Shown: positions 55,531 to 64,000 of the stretch, piece by piece
Position numbering within the stretch: position 1 is the first letter of the stretch
How the letters are laid out: each line of letters starts with the position of its first letter
Assembly: GCA_900551895.1 (NCBI GenBank)
Contig: URXX01000009.1
Coordinates: 11,588-75,587 of the forward strand
Direction of reading: 5' to 3'
Length of the DNA: 64,000 nucleotides
DNA from: an uncultured Lachnospiraceae bacterium
GTDB taxonomy: Bacteria; Bacillota; Clostridia; Lachnospirales; Lachnospiraceae
Made by a program: the position numbers and the translations under genes
The notes under the pieces: generated by a model
The model's input: the letters and a program-made list of their open reading frames with translations, nothing else
The model's database searches: none
Told to the model about the DNA's origin: nothing

Positions 55531-56088
55531 TTACATTCTAAGCCATTTCTTTCTCTCATGGTACTCATTCAGAACTACTCCGGCCATGCTAATATTTAAC
55601 GCCTTCAACTGATGTACCATTTTGCCTACTGCTTCCCCATTCTCGCAATCTTTTACAACTACAATAAAATTGTTTTCACAAACACTTGCAATTTTCTTTG
55701 CAATACTGTTTTCTTCCATGCTCATCATATCCATAATAACATAGTCATATTCTTTTTTGTACTCTGCAACTAACTGAGTAAACTTTTCGCTATATACAAT
55801 TTCCTCCAAATGAAGAGCATCTTTTAAAACAACATTCTTCACTAAACCTGACACACTCTCTGCATTTTTCAATTCCTTTTCCAAAAAGTTTCTTGTTTCC
55901 TCTCCACTTTCTTTTTGGAATGACAAATATACAACTTTTTTTCCCGCTTTCGATAAACTTTCTACAAGTTGACGTGCCACAAAAGTTTTCCCTGCCTTTT
56001 TGGATAAACTTGTAATTCCCCAAACTTTATCTTCAGACAACAAAACAATTTCTCTTAAGTTCTCAATATCAATCGTTACTCTTCCCAT
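55531..56088 (-). CDS. CpsD/CapB-like tyrosine kinase domain protein, degenerate
   Basis: A 185-residue protein of the bacterial tyrosine kinase (BY-kinase) fold. The P-loop reads SLSKKAGKTFVARQL near residue 22 and VVYLSF replaces the usual A' motif with its Asp; YDYVIMDMMSM keeps a Walker B-like element. There is no C-terminal tyrosine cluster. BY-kinases with a transmembrane partner control capsule chain length. Loss of the Asp and of the tyrosines suggests it no longer works as a normal kinase. Start ATG 56088 has AAGGAGATAGTT. Confidence 0.75.
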   Translation of the reverse strand: MGRVTIDIENLREIVLLSEDKVWGITSLSKKAGKTFVARQLVESLSKAGKKVVYLSFQKESGEETRNFLEKELKNAESVSGLVKNVVLKDALHLEEIVYSEKFTQLVAEYKKEYDYVIMDMMSMEENSIAKKIASVCENNFIVVVKDCENGEAVGKMVHQLKALNISMAGVVLNEYHERKKWLRM

Positions 56089-56090
56089 AA

Positions 56091-56726
56091 CTATCTCCTT
56101 TTCACTGTAGTCAAACATTCAAGTTCCGTATAGTACTGCACATCTTCCTCTGTTCTGATCTTTTTATCTGATACAAACCAAATAAACAGTCCCAACGCTG
56201 CCAAAATTGCACCCGCGATAAATCCCAATGCTATTTTCATGCCACTCACTCCACCTGCATTGCTTACACTCACTTTCTTAAATGTTTCTACACTAATACT
56301 GTTATCTTTATATTTTTCCTGCATCCATTTTTCAGATGCTTCTACATAACGATTTAATAATTTTTCATCTTCTTTTACATTTTGTGCGTTCATTGTAAGT
56401 GTATAACAACTTGATTCTACTTCTGTCGTAATTCCGCTTAAAAGTGCCTTTTCTTCCTTTGAAAATTCATTTGAGTCTAGTAACGCATTTCCGCTGATTA
56501 ACCCTTTATAAGCATCAAAATAAACATTTTTCTTCGTTTCAAGTGTTTCTTTCTGTTCTGTGTCCAAATCATATACTAAATAAACACTCTGTGTTACTGA
56601 TGCTTCTGATTTTCCTTTCAGAACAATCCCCATTGCTCCTGCAACAATAACTCCTGCCAAAATAATTACCCAAATATTTAAAATATACATTTTAAACAAT
56701 CTTCTAAAACTTAAATCTCTCTCCAT
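56091..56726 (-). CDS. Wzz/CpsC-like chain-length regulator
   Basis: A 211-residue protein with two membrane segments (about 15-37, IWVIILAGVIVAGAMGIVL, and about 165-190, ALGFIAGAILAALGLFIWFV) around an extracellular helical region, the topology of Wzz/CpsC proteins. It is the partner of the adjacent CpsD-like protein and regulates polymer length or export. ATG 56726 follows GGAGGAAAG; it overlaps the 3' end of the polymerase gene. Confidence 0.82.
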   Translation of the reverse strand: MERDLSFRRLFKMYILNIWVIILAGVIVAGAMGIVLKGKSEASVTQSVYLVYDLDTEQKETLETKKNVYFDAYKGLISGNALLDSNEFSKEEKALLSGITTEVESSCYTLTMNAQNVKEDEKLLNRYVEASEKWMQEKYKDNSISVETFKKVSVSNAGGVSGMKIALGFIAGAILAALGLFIWFVSDKKIRTEEDVQYYTELECLTTVKRR

Positions 56727-57994
56727 TTTTCTTTCCTCCATCGTTCATATCGTTCCAGTGCCATTATCCATATAAATATCGGTATACATGAAAAGAGTAT
56801 TTCTCCTTTTACTTCAAATACGATACAAAGCAATAACACCCATAAATACATTATCTTGTCTGCTGATTTCATTTTTGTTTTAAACAGACTCAATCCTAAT
56901 GGTATATAAAAACTCAAATATCTTAATAATGCAAAACCTATACCGCCGAATAATAGTGATCTCATAATTCCGGCATCTGTGGACATATAATATCCTGACA
57001 AAGTTGTATACATTCCATCACCAAACAAAATAGTTCTCACTTCCGGAACAAATAACATCTGCTCCAACAACACATTGGATGACTCCGTTTCAAACTTTCC
57101 TGTTTTTGCAAAAGTAACAAACAAGTCGAACGCCCAGTTAAACCATGTTCTAATTGTTTCATTCTTACTCTGCAAAACAAAAAGAGCAACGCACCCTAGT
57201 ACTCCTGCTATAATTGCACCAACTAAAATCTTAGGACGCTTTTTCATCAGTCTGATAAATAATACAACCAATACACATCCACCAAATAGCGAGCCTACTC
57301 TTCCATAAAACAAAGTTCCCACCAACAAGAATAATGAAATTCCTACATTCACCCAAATTCTTTTTTGTTTAATTCTTGTTTCAATCAGGTAACTGTTAAA
57401 TATAATCGCCAGCACACATTTGAATGTATATTCAAAACCTGAAAATCCACCCCAGCCATATCTTGTTTTATATCTTGCATCCATAGCCATTAACTTAGAA
57501 TGATCGCTTTCTTTTATCAACTGATAAAAGACATCCTTTATACTCGGAAATAGCATCATAATAATTGTACTGCATATGTATAGGCAACAGGAATATATAA
57601 AATATTTCATAAATGTTTCTTTTGTCGCTTCAGGAATATTCTTAATAATTACAAGAACGATAAATAACATTCGTATTAAAATTTTCACCATGCCTAATAT
57701 TGAGTCTGTCAGATAAGTAAAATCTCCTGTATTGTAAATAACCGGTATAATTAAACTGAAACAGATTAGTATAACTATCCCCGATACACAAATCAATGCC
57801 TCCGAATGTGCAATAGACGAAACTATTTTTTTCAAATAATTCAAATTCAACGCGATATACGCAAGAGGAATGATATATGCCCATATATATAATACTATAC
57901 TCCCTTTTGTCGTAATAAAAGGAAAAAAGTGATATGCACACAGCAATAATATCCAAAGTTTAAACTCACCTTTTTCCCAAAACAAACTTTTCAC
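56711..57994 (-). CDS. wzy: Wzy-like polysaccharide polymerase
   Basis: A 427-residue membrane protein with about ten to eleven hydrophobic segments and a large extracellular loop near residues 255-320. The family is very divergent and defined by topology and place. Within a locus that has Wzx, Wzz-like and initiating transferase genes, this is the expected polymerase that joins repeat units. The sequence near RYKTRYGWGGFSGFEYTFKC is typical of O-antigen ligase/polymerase-like loops. The substrate unit is unknown. Confidence 0.8.
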   Translation of the reverse strand: MKSLFWEKGEFKLWILLLCAYHFFPFITTKGSIVLYIWAYIIPLAYIALNLNYLKKIVSSIAHSEALICVSGIVILICFSLIIPVIYNTGDFTYLTDSILGMVKILIRMLFIVLVIIKNIPEATKETFMKYFIYSCCLYICSTIIMMLFPSIKDVFYQLIKESDHSKLMAMDARYKTRYGWGGFSGFEYTFKCVLAIIFNSYLIETRIKQKRIWVNVGISLFLLVGTLFYGRVGSLFGGCVLVVLFIRLMKKRPKILVGAIIAGVLGCVALFVLQSKNETIRTWFNWAFDLFVTFAKTGKFETESSNVLLEQMLFVPEVRTILFGDGMYTTLSGYYMSTDAGIMRSLLFGGIGFALLRYLSFYIPLGLSLFKTKMKSADKIMYLWVLLLCIVFEVKGEILFSCIPIFIWIMALERYERWRKEKWREI

Positions 57995-58008
57995 CTATTC
58001 ACCTTCTT

Positions 58009-59097
58009 CTATATTTCTTCTATTAACTGTTTCCATTGTTGCATAATTTCCTTTTCAGAAAATTTTGACAAATTTTCTTCCGCTTTTTCTGACATTCTTT
58101 CTCTTAACGAGGCATCACAAATTAACCTTTCTATCTCTTCTGCCATTTTTTCTTTATTGTATGGCGGAATAAGAATACCGTCAATTCCATCTCGAATAAT
58201 CTCTTTAGGTCCGCTTATAATATCAAAACTCACACACGGTAAATGGTTTGCTTTTGCCTCTAACAAAACTAATGGCAAACCCTCTCTGTAAGAGGTCAAA
58301 ACAAACATTGCTGCCTGTCCGTAAATTGATGAAACATCTGATACCTCACCTTTTAGAATGACTTGCTTGTCTAGTTTTTCCCTTTTTATTTGTTGTTCTA
58401 TCTCTGAAAATGTATCCCCATCTCCATAAATATACCACTTCCATTGCTCGTGCTTTTTCAATACCTTTTTTGCAACTTCAACCAAATTATCATATCCTTT
58501 TTCTTTGCTAAATCTTCCTACTGATAAAATAATCTTGGATTCTGCATTATATTCTGCACGAGCATTCAAAACTTCCTCTGCTATACTATTATAAATAAAG
58601 TCCACTTTTTTATCGGATAATCTAAATTTTTCTTTATAGTCTTCCGCATTTTGTTTCGTTAAAGTAATCACTTTTTTAGAAAAAACAGACGTTATATAAC
58701 GCACCATTGTAATCTTCTTTTCATGCCATCTGCTCAACAATGCCTCATGATCGCAAAAGATGTTTTTACACCCCAAACCAAATGTCATCAAAATTACCGG
58801 AAGTGAAACTTGAAATCCCATTAAAAACAAAATATCAATTTGCTTTTCTTTAATTAATTTTCTTAACTTTTTTCTCCCTTTTATGAGAAGTTCCCTTCCT
58901 CTACATTCCTCATCTGAAATATATTTCAATTCTTTTACTCGGGGATTAAGTGCATATTTTGTTTCTGCACCACTTTTCACCAAAGATACGATATAAACTT
59001 CATAATCTGCACATAGTGTATTTGCCAAACCAACCAATACCTGATTGATTCCCCCTAAAACACTCATATCCCACGAAATAAACATTATCTTCTTCAT
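58009..59097 (-). CDS. Family 4 glycosyltransferase
   Basis: A 362-residue GT-B enzyme. The N-terminal SWDMSVLGGINQVLVGLANT and, in the C-terminal half, ILSVGRFSKEKGYDNLVEVA, TSYREGLPLVLLEAKANHLP and the EGxxLxxxEA signature are the GT4 pattern; SFDIISGPKEIIRDGIDGIL follows. It transfers a sugar from a nucleotide donor to the growing repeat unit with retention. The acceptor is unknown. Confidence 0.92.
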   Translation of the reverse strand: MKKIMFISWDMSVLGGINQVLVGLANTLCADYEVYIVSLVKSGAETKYALNPRVKELKYISDEECRGRELLIKGRKKLRKLIKEKQIDILFLMGFQVSLPVILMTFGLGCKNIFCDHEALLSRWHEKKITMVRYITSVFSKKVITLTKQNAEDYKEKFRLSDKKVDFIYNSIAEEVLNARAEYNAESKIILSVGRFSKEKGYDNLVEVAKKVLKKHEQWKWYIYGDGDTFSEIEQQIKREKLDKQVILKGEVSDVSSIYGQAAMFVLTSYREGLPLVLLEAKANHLPCVSFDIISGPKEIIRDGIDGILIPPYNKEKMAEEIERLICDASLRERMSEKAEENLSKFSEKEIMQQWKQLIEEI

Positions 59098-59110
59098 CAG
59101 ATATTCTCCA

Positions 59111-60169
59111 CTATTTTAATTTGTCAAATGCTGTTTTTGACTTTGTCTGCATTGCATATATCACTTTTCCCAACAACAAATTCACTATCGTAATTTTACT
59201 TTTAAACACTAAATTACACACTTTTTCCTGCTTAGAATTTCCTTTTGCATTCTGACATGCTTCTTTAGAATGAGAATCCTTTAGTAAACTTTTCACACGA
59301 AGATATTGTTCTTTAAAACTATAATTCCCTGCGGGAGAACAATTTCTTACAATACCCGCAACAGCATGTTTAATATACATGTTTGCACTCTGTTCTTTGC
59401 ATTTACCTACATACACACTGTTTTTCTCCAACAGTTTTTTCATACAGTCAAATCTCAAGTTCATAATCTCAAGAAAATCCGGCAAAAACTTTTGCGTCAG
59501 CGCATCCTTTGACGCTTTCACATAATGATACCCTGTGCAATTCACAACAGATAAAGTTGAAATTTCATTCCAAAATTCCGTATTAAAAATAAAATCTTCA
59601 ATCAGTACCTGCTTTGAAAAAACAAATTTATTTTTCTCTATAATTTCTCTCTTATATAATTTATTCCATGTGTATGCGAACATTTTAGCCGTATCTATAT
59701 AAGCGGCTTGAGAAACAACTTCTTCCTTTGTATCCCAATAGCCTGCCTGCATCTTTACTTCTCTGCTGATATTGACTTGCTTTCTGTTCTCATCCATTGT
59801 GTCATGCTTATAGCCCGATACAATTAAATCCGCTCCGTTTCCTTTTTGGAACATCTTTTCAAAAGTATTTTCTTCCACCCAGTCATCTGCATCAACAAAT
59901 CCAACATATTCTCCCATTGCTATTTCCAACGCTGAATTTCTGGCTGCACTTAAACCTTCATTCTTATCTTTCTTGATTAAGCGGACTCTACTATCATCGA
60001 CTGCTAATTTTTCCAAAACTCTTCTTGTAGCGTCTTTACTTCCGTCATCAACTGCTATAACCTCGATATTTTTCAAATTCTGTTTCAAAATACTTCCTAT
60101 GCAGTTTTCAACCACTTTTTCCGCATTATATGCAGGAACAATTACACTGACCGCAATTCTATTCTCCAT
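59111..60169 (-). CDS. Family 2 glycosyltransferase
   Basis: A 352-residue GT-A enzyme. AVSVIVPAYNAEKVVENCIG, IEVIAVDDGSKDATRRVLE and YVGFVDADDWVEENTFEKMF carry the GT2 motifs, including the metal-binding DxD as DAD. The start ATG 60169 overlaps the preceding stop codon by one base (TAATG). Its ribosome binding site GGTGGG lies inside the upstream gene. It lies between GT4 and another GT2, consistent with stepwise repeat-unit assembly. Confidence 0.92.
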   Translation of the reverse strand: MENRIAVSVIVPAYNAEKVVENCIGSILKQNLKNIEVIAVDDGSKDATRRVLEKLAVDDSRVRLIKKDKNEGLSAARNSALEIAMGEYVGFVDADDWVEENTFEKMFQKGNGADLIVSGYKHDTMDENRKQVNISREVKMQAGYWDTKEEVVSQAAYIDTAKMFAYTWNKLYKREIIEKNKFVFSKQVLIEDFIFNTEFWNEISTLSVVNCTGYHYVKASKDALTQKFLPDFLEIMNLRFDCMKKLLEKNSVYVGKCKEQSANMYIKHAVAGIVRNCSPAGNYSFKEQYLRVKSLLKDSHSKEACQNAKGNSKQEKVCNLVFKSKITIVNLLLGKVIYAMQTKSKTAFDKLK

Positions 60170-61233
60170 TATCTTCCCACCTTTAATTTGGTAAATAATT
60201 TTGTATTTTTCGTTTTTACATAAGTAATTGTTTTTGCCTCCAAATAAGTGAGGAACGTACAGTGCCATTTAATCGGCAATAACAATATTTTCATATATAA
60301 AGAACGTGGTTTTGCCAATTTACCCATTTCATTAATTCTTGGATTTTTCAGCATCTTCTTAATTTCTTTTTTCTTTTCTTTTGCTGTCATTTCACATTTT
60401 GGATTTGTAATATTTTCTACACATCCGACAAAACGTTCCATATAACGTCTTGCAATCATCTCCATACTTTCCGGACCGCCAACTTTCCATTCTTTGTATA
60501 AGTTTACCATCCAGCCGTGTTCTTCCTCACGTTTTTCATACATTCCCGGTCTGTATGCAGCCGTTTCTGATTCTGTTCTCGCTCTGAGGAAATGGTAATA
60601 CTGTTTAGAAGTTACCGTAACCCTCTCCACATTTCTTACCACACTTACGTTAAATGGAAAATCATCCCAAAATGTTGTCGGGAAACGCAAGTTATTTTCC
60701 ATAACGTATTTTGCTTCAAACAACTTGTTCCACGGTGTATATAAAAGGTTTTTGTCAAATAACTTATATGCATTTCGGCGGAAAGATTCCTTGTTCGGAT
60801 AAACCGCGTCTTCTACATAATAGTCGTCTGTCATATAACCGTCTTTTCCACAATATGTGTCAATATAGAATCCTGCTACAACAAGTTGCGCATCGTCACG
60901 TTTCGCAAGATTATACATATCTTCTAACATAGTAGGTTCTGCCCAGTCATCGGAATCAAGGAAATAGAAATATTCTCCTTTTGCCATTTCGATTGCCATA
61001 TTTCTGGCGCTTGGCGCACCACCATTTTCTTTATGAATGACATGAATTCTATCATCTTTTTCTGCATAGGCATCACAGATTTCACCGCTTTTATCCGGAG
61101 TTCCGTCATCTACAATTAAAAATTCCCATTCTTTTAATGTCTGCGCCTGAATACTTTCAATGGCTTTTCCTACATATTCTTCTACCTTATATACAGGCAT
61201 AATAATACTTACTTTTATATTGCTATTTTCCAT
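60169..61233 (-). CDS. Family 2 glycosyltransferase
   Basis: A 354-residue GT2. KVSIIMPVYKVEEYVGKAIE, WEFLIVDDGTPDKSGEICDA and YFYFLDSDDWAEPTMLEDMY supply the nucleotide- and metal-binding Asp residues (DSD). It also has the C-terminal helical half common in capsule GT2 enzymes. It is very similar in layout to the next gene, possibly by ancient duplication. It lies 12 bases downstream of glf. Confidence 0.92.
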   Translation of the reverse strand: MENSNIKVSIIMPVYKVEEYVGKAIESIQAQTLKEWEFLIVDDGTPDKSGEICDAYAEKDDRIHVIHKENGGAPSARNMAIEMAKGEYFYFLDSDDWAEPTMLEDMYNLAKRDDAQLVVAGFYIDTYCGKDGYMTDDYYVEDAVYPNKESFRRNAYKLFDKNLLYTPWNKLFEAKYVMENNLRFPTTFWDDFPFNVSVVRNVERVTVTSKQYYHFLRARTESETAAYRPGMYEKREEEHGWMVNLYKEWKVGGPESMEMIARRYMERFVGCVENITNPKCEMTAKEKKKEIKKMLKNPRINEMGKLAKPRSLYMKILLLPIKWHCTFLTYLEAKTITYVKTKNTKLFTKLKVGR

Positions 61234-61244
61234 TTTCCATTCTC

Positions 61245-62345
61245 CTATGCTAACTCTTTTTCCACCAACTGAAATGCCGACTCTATCACTTTATCCATAT
61301 CGTAATATTTGTACTCTGCCAAACGTCCGCCTAAAATCAAGTTGCTTTCCTTATCCGCTCTTTCTCTATACTTTTTATATAACTCCTGATTTTTCTCATC
61401 GTTAATCGGATAGTATGGCTCCATTCCCTCTTTCCAGTCTGCCGGATACTCTTTTGTAATGACAGTCTTCTCCTGTGTGCCATATTCAAAATGTTTATGT
61501 TCAATCACTCGCGTATACGGTGTTTCTCTGTCTGTATAGTTTACAACCGCTACACCCTGATGATTTTCCTCATTTAATACTTCTGATTCAAAATGAAGAC
61601 TTCTGTATTCCAATTTTCCATAACAGAAATCGTAAAGTGAATCCAAAGTTCCCGTATACAACACCTTCTCACCCATAGCATTGTGTTTTTCTCTGTTTTC
61701 ATTGTAGTCTACACCAAGTTCCACATCACAACCTTCAAACAACGCATCGATTAAAACATTATAACCGCCAATAGGAATACCCTGATATAAATCATTAAAG
61801 TAATTATTGTCATACGTGTATCTGACCGGTAATCTTTTAATGATAAATGACGGAAGATCTTTACAATCTCTTCCCCATTGCTTCTCAGTGTATCCCTTAA
61901 TTAATTTCTTATAAATATCTTCTCCGACAAGGCTAATTGCCTGTTCTTCAAGATTTTGCGGCTCTCCGCTGATAACCGCACGCTGTCTGTCGATAATCTC
62001 TTTCGCCTCTTTCGGTGTTGCCACTCCCCACATTTTGCTAAATGTGTTCATATTAAATGGCATATTATAAATCTCGCCTTTATAATTTGCAATCGGTGAA
62101 TTTGTGTAACGGTTAAATTCAACTAATGAATTTACAAAGTCCCACACTTGCCTATTGCTTGTGTGGAAAATGTGCGCACCATATTTATGCACATGAATTT
62201 CTTCCACATCCTCGCAATAAATATTTCCGCCCAATGTTTCCCTTTTTTCTACAACTAAACATTTCTTACCCTGTTTACGCGCAAAGTAAGCAAACGTTCC
62301 CGCAAATAATCCTCCGCCTACAATGACATAATCATATTTCTTCAT
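61245..62345 (-). CDS. glf: Glf, UDP-galactopyranose mutase
   Basis: A 366-residue flavoenzyme converting UDP-galactopyranose to UDP-galactofuranose. The FAD-binding GGGLFAGTFAYFARKQGKKC begins at residue 9, with NIYCEDVEEIHVHKYGAHIF and IKGYTEKQWGRDCKDLP further on. Its presence indicates galactofuranose in the polymer. It overlaps the initiating transferase gene by one base at 62345. Confidence 0.95.
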   Translation of the reverse strand: MKKYDYVIVGGGLFAGTFAYFARKQGKKCLVVEKRETLGGNIYCEDVEEIHVHKYGAHIFHTSNRQVWDFVNSLVEFNRYTNSPIANYKGEIYNMPFNMNTFSKMWGVATPKEAKEIIDRQRAVISGEPQNLEEQAISLVGEDIYKKLIKGYTEKQWGRDCKDLPSFIIKRLPVRYTYDNNYFNDLYQGIPIGGYNVLIDALFEGCDVELGVDYNENREKHNAMGEKVLYTGTLDSLYDFCYGKLEYRSLHFESEVLNEENHQGVAVVNYTDRETPYTRVIEHKHFEYGTQEKTVITKEYPADWKEGMEPYYPINDEKNQELYKKYRERADKESNLILGGRLAEYKYYDMDKVIESAFQLVEKELA

Positions 62346-63742
62346 TATTCATACTCCTTTTCATCGTTCTCTGCCGGACGGAAAACATATTCCTGTCCAC
62401 CGCCATTTGTTTTAAACGCTTCCGTACTGTCAGACTTCAACAATACAATAAATGTCTGGAAAATCAACTGTATATCTTTCAAAATGTTAAATTGTTCAAT
62501 ATACATCATATCCATAATAAGTTTATCTTTCGGAGTTGTGTTATATTTTCCAGCAATCTGTGCATATCCTGTTAAACCGGCCTTTACACGAAGGCGGTAT
62601 CTGAACTCCGGAAGTTGTTTTTCATACTCATTTACATTTTCTAACATTTCAGGACGAGGTCCTACAAAACTCATATCCCCTTTTAATATATTAAGTAACT
62701 GAGGAAGTTCGTCCATACGAATTTTTCTTAAAATTTTCCCCGGTTTCGTAATTCTGTCATCATCATCCGTAACCGAGCGGTTTTCCACATTTTCTTTCAT
62801 CGTACGGAATTTATATACTTCAAATACTCGTCCATTCAATGTTGCTCGTTTTTGCTTAAAGAAAATCGGACCTCCGTCATACAATTTAATCGCAATCGCA
62901 CTGACAATCCAAATCGGTGACGTCAAAATTCCAAGCACAATGGCAAGTCCCATATCGAGAAGTTTCTTTGCAATTCTCTGTTCCATTGTCCACGCTTTTA
63001 CATTCGCATTTAAAACCGAAACATCATCGAGCAGATAATACTTGGCATTCATTTCTACAATATCTTCTATTTCCGGATTGAAGTAGATATTGATTTTATT
63101 TTTATAACAGTACTGTACAATTTTACTTCTCTCCACAATCGGAACATCCTGAATAAACACAGTATCCGCCTTATCCATTGCTTCCCAAATTGCCTTATCT
63201 TTGTAATCCAAAATGTAATCAATTTTGTACTGCTTCTTAAAATGCAAAATAGCCCTTACAATACAATCCAAACTTTCCTGTGAAGATGTAATAATACAGC
63301 AACTTTCCGGCTGATGTATCTTAAAGAACAACTCATTCCCTGCGTAGGAAAAGATGACAATGATAATAACCTGTACGATATATGTTATTATTAATGCCCC
63401 TATACTGCTTAATCTAAACGCAGAAATGCTAGGAGTAATCGTGTTCATAATCATCAGTTGTAAATATACAATTGCATCCGTAAAAAATGTTGCCAAACTG
63501 ATTGAATATATAATCGGTTTACTCTTTCTTCTGCCCACATCATACATTCCGTAAATCTTCAAAAATAATATACCTACTATTACGAATGTCGTCATCGTAA
63601 TTCCCATTGTTCTAGACAACCTCATTAAAGATGGATTTTCTTTTGATAAAATCAGCATAAATACACCTAACAATGATAAATATAAAATTATTTTAATAAT
63701 CAGCCACATTGTGGCTTCGAATTTTCTTATCCAATATCTCAT
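62345..63742 (-). CDS. Polyprenyl glycosylphosphotransferase (WbaP/WcaJ-type), initiates the repeat unit
   Basis: A 465-residue membrane enzyme. About five N-terminal membrane segments precede a CoA-binding-like region and the C-terminal catalytic domain with FKQKRATLNGRVFEVYKFRT near 310, DELPQLLNILKGDMSFVGPR near 365 and AGLTGYAQIAGKYNT near 405. It moves a sugar phosphate to undecaprenyl phosphate as the first step of capsule repeat assembly. ATG 63742 follows AGGTGGTG; an ATG 60 bases earlier lacks one. It is first of the operon. Confidence 0.93.
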   Translation of the reverse strand: MRYWIRKFEATMWLIIKIILYLSLLGVFMLILSKENPSLMRLSRTMGITMTTFVIVGILFLKIYGMYDVGRRKSKPIIYSISLATFFTDAIVYLQLMIMNTITPSISAFRLSSIGALIITYIVQVIIIVIFSYAGNELFFKIHQPESCCIITSSQESLDCIVRAILHFKKQYKIDYILDYKDKAIWEAMDKADTVFIQDVPIVERSKIVQYCYKNKINIYFNPEIEDIVEMNAKYYLLDDVSVLNANVKAWTMEQRIAKKLLDMGLAIVLGILTSPIWIVSAIAIKLYDGGPIFFKQKRATLNGRVFEVYKFRTMKENVENRSVTDDDDRITKPGKILRKIRMDELPQLLNILKGDMSFVGPRPEMLENVNEYEKQLPEFRYRLRVKAGLTGYAQIAGKYNTTPKDKLIMDMMYIEQFNILKDIQLIFQTFIVLLKSDSTEAFKTNGGGQEYVFRPAENDEKEYE

Positions 63743-63816
63743 TTTCACACCACCTATTACAATATCACACCTCATTATAAACGATAGTATAGTATTCCGC
63801 AAGGTTTCTTTCCTTA

Positions 63817-63846
63817 ATTATATCTTATTTTGTAATATTTTTGTAA
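63817..63846 (-). promoter_or_regulatory. Probable promoter of the capsule operon
   Basis: On the minus strand TTACAA (63846-63841) and TATAAT (63822-63817) are 18 bases apart, about 75 bases before the first gene. The -10 box is ideal. No hairpin leader is evident between it and the start codon. Confidence 0.6.
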
Positions 63847-63922
63847 CATTTTGACAGTTACTTTCTATCATTATTAAATCTTCTATCTTTTTCTCCTAAA
63901 CATTTTCTCCCGTTTTCTTCCA

Positions 63923-64000
63923 TGTCAAGACCACCGGCTTAGCCGGTGGCTTGCTTAGGCCCTATAAGGGTCTATTACCGGCACTGGAGTCTAAAGACTC
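63923..64000 (+). mobile_element. Hairpin-rich edge resembling an IS200/IS605-type end (partial)
   Basis: CAAG-A-CCACCGGC, loop TTA, GCCGGTGG-CTTG (63926-63953) is a subterminal hairpin of the kind recognised by IS200/IS605 transposases. Two more hairpins follow, CCCT/AGGG (about 63960) and GAGTC/GACTC (63987-64000). The window ends here, so no transposase or accessory gene can be seen. Confidence 0.45.

Overview
The window looks like a chromosome segment of a low-GC, spore-forming member of the Clostridia, most probably Lachnospiraceae. The grounds are AT-rich intergenic DNA, strong AGGAGG-type ribosome binding sites, a division/cell-wall cluster with two tandem penicillin-binding proteins of which one is SpoVD-like, a cotJABC spore-coat operon, CsoR-type copper control and tandem LytR-CpsA-Psr proteins. 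The placement is inferred from gene content only.

Layout. (1) 1-8146, minus strand: division and cell-wall cluster mraZ, rsmH, ftsL-like, PBP, spoVD-like PBP, mraY, murD (murD runs off the left edge), plus a small membrane protein. (2) 8313-18635: a 10.3-kb integrated element (element 1) bounded by a 19-bp direct repeat. It has a tyrosine integrase at the right end, a sigma-70-like gene touching the left repeat, divergent Xre repressors with three operators, an ImmA/IrrE-type protein, a truncated DUF3987 replication gene, many small genes, and about 1.7 kb of noncoding DNA rich in palindromes and folded RNA around a PBECR2-like nuclease gene that lacks an ordinary start codon. (3) 18695-20850: degV and an ftsW-like SEDS gene. 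(4) 20967-30945: cotJA, cotJB and a cotJC split by an 8,876-bp serine-recombinase element (element 2). (5) 30998-31147: tRNA-Gly and tRNA-Pro. (6) 31216-36449: two related secreted proteins and a copper operon (copA, csoR, copZ-like). (7) 36532-42170: HtrA protease, a cohesin-domain membrane protein and two LCP proteins. (8) 42299-63742: a surface polysaccharide (capsule) locus read right to left from an initiating sugar-phosphate transferase. (9) The right edge carries hairpins that resemble the start of an IS200/IS605-type element.

The strongest observation is element 2. It sits between two copies of a 9-bp core, TTCGGTGAA, inside cotJC. Joining the two flanks at that core restores a 206-residue CotJC with the family's C-terminus, in frame. 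The inner flanks, joined as they would be in the excised circle, form an 18-bp imperfect inverted repeat (15 of 18 matching) around the core, as expected of a serine-integrase attP. This is the architecture of skin in sigK, but here on a coat gene and with a MobV-type relaxase, a P4/D5-type primase and possible oriT and origin structures. Whether excision is tied to sporulation is an inference.

Both elements carry triplets of a 9-bp repeat (TGACAAAAA-like) in or next to their replication genes, on opposite coding strands, so the repeat is probably selected as DNA. Element 1 also holds a strongly promoted cloverleaf-shaped RNA and a second structured RNA next to the nuclease gene. The capsule locus encodes most of a dTDP-3-acetamido-3,6-dideoxyhexose route and a three-gene set (DUF1015, cytidylyltransferase-aminotransferase fusion, TagF-like transferase) that could make and transfer a CDP-activated phosphoamino alcohol.
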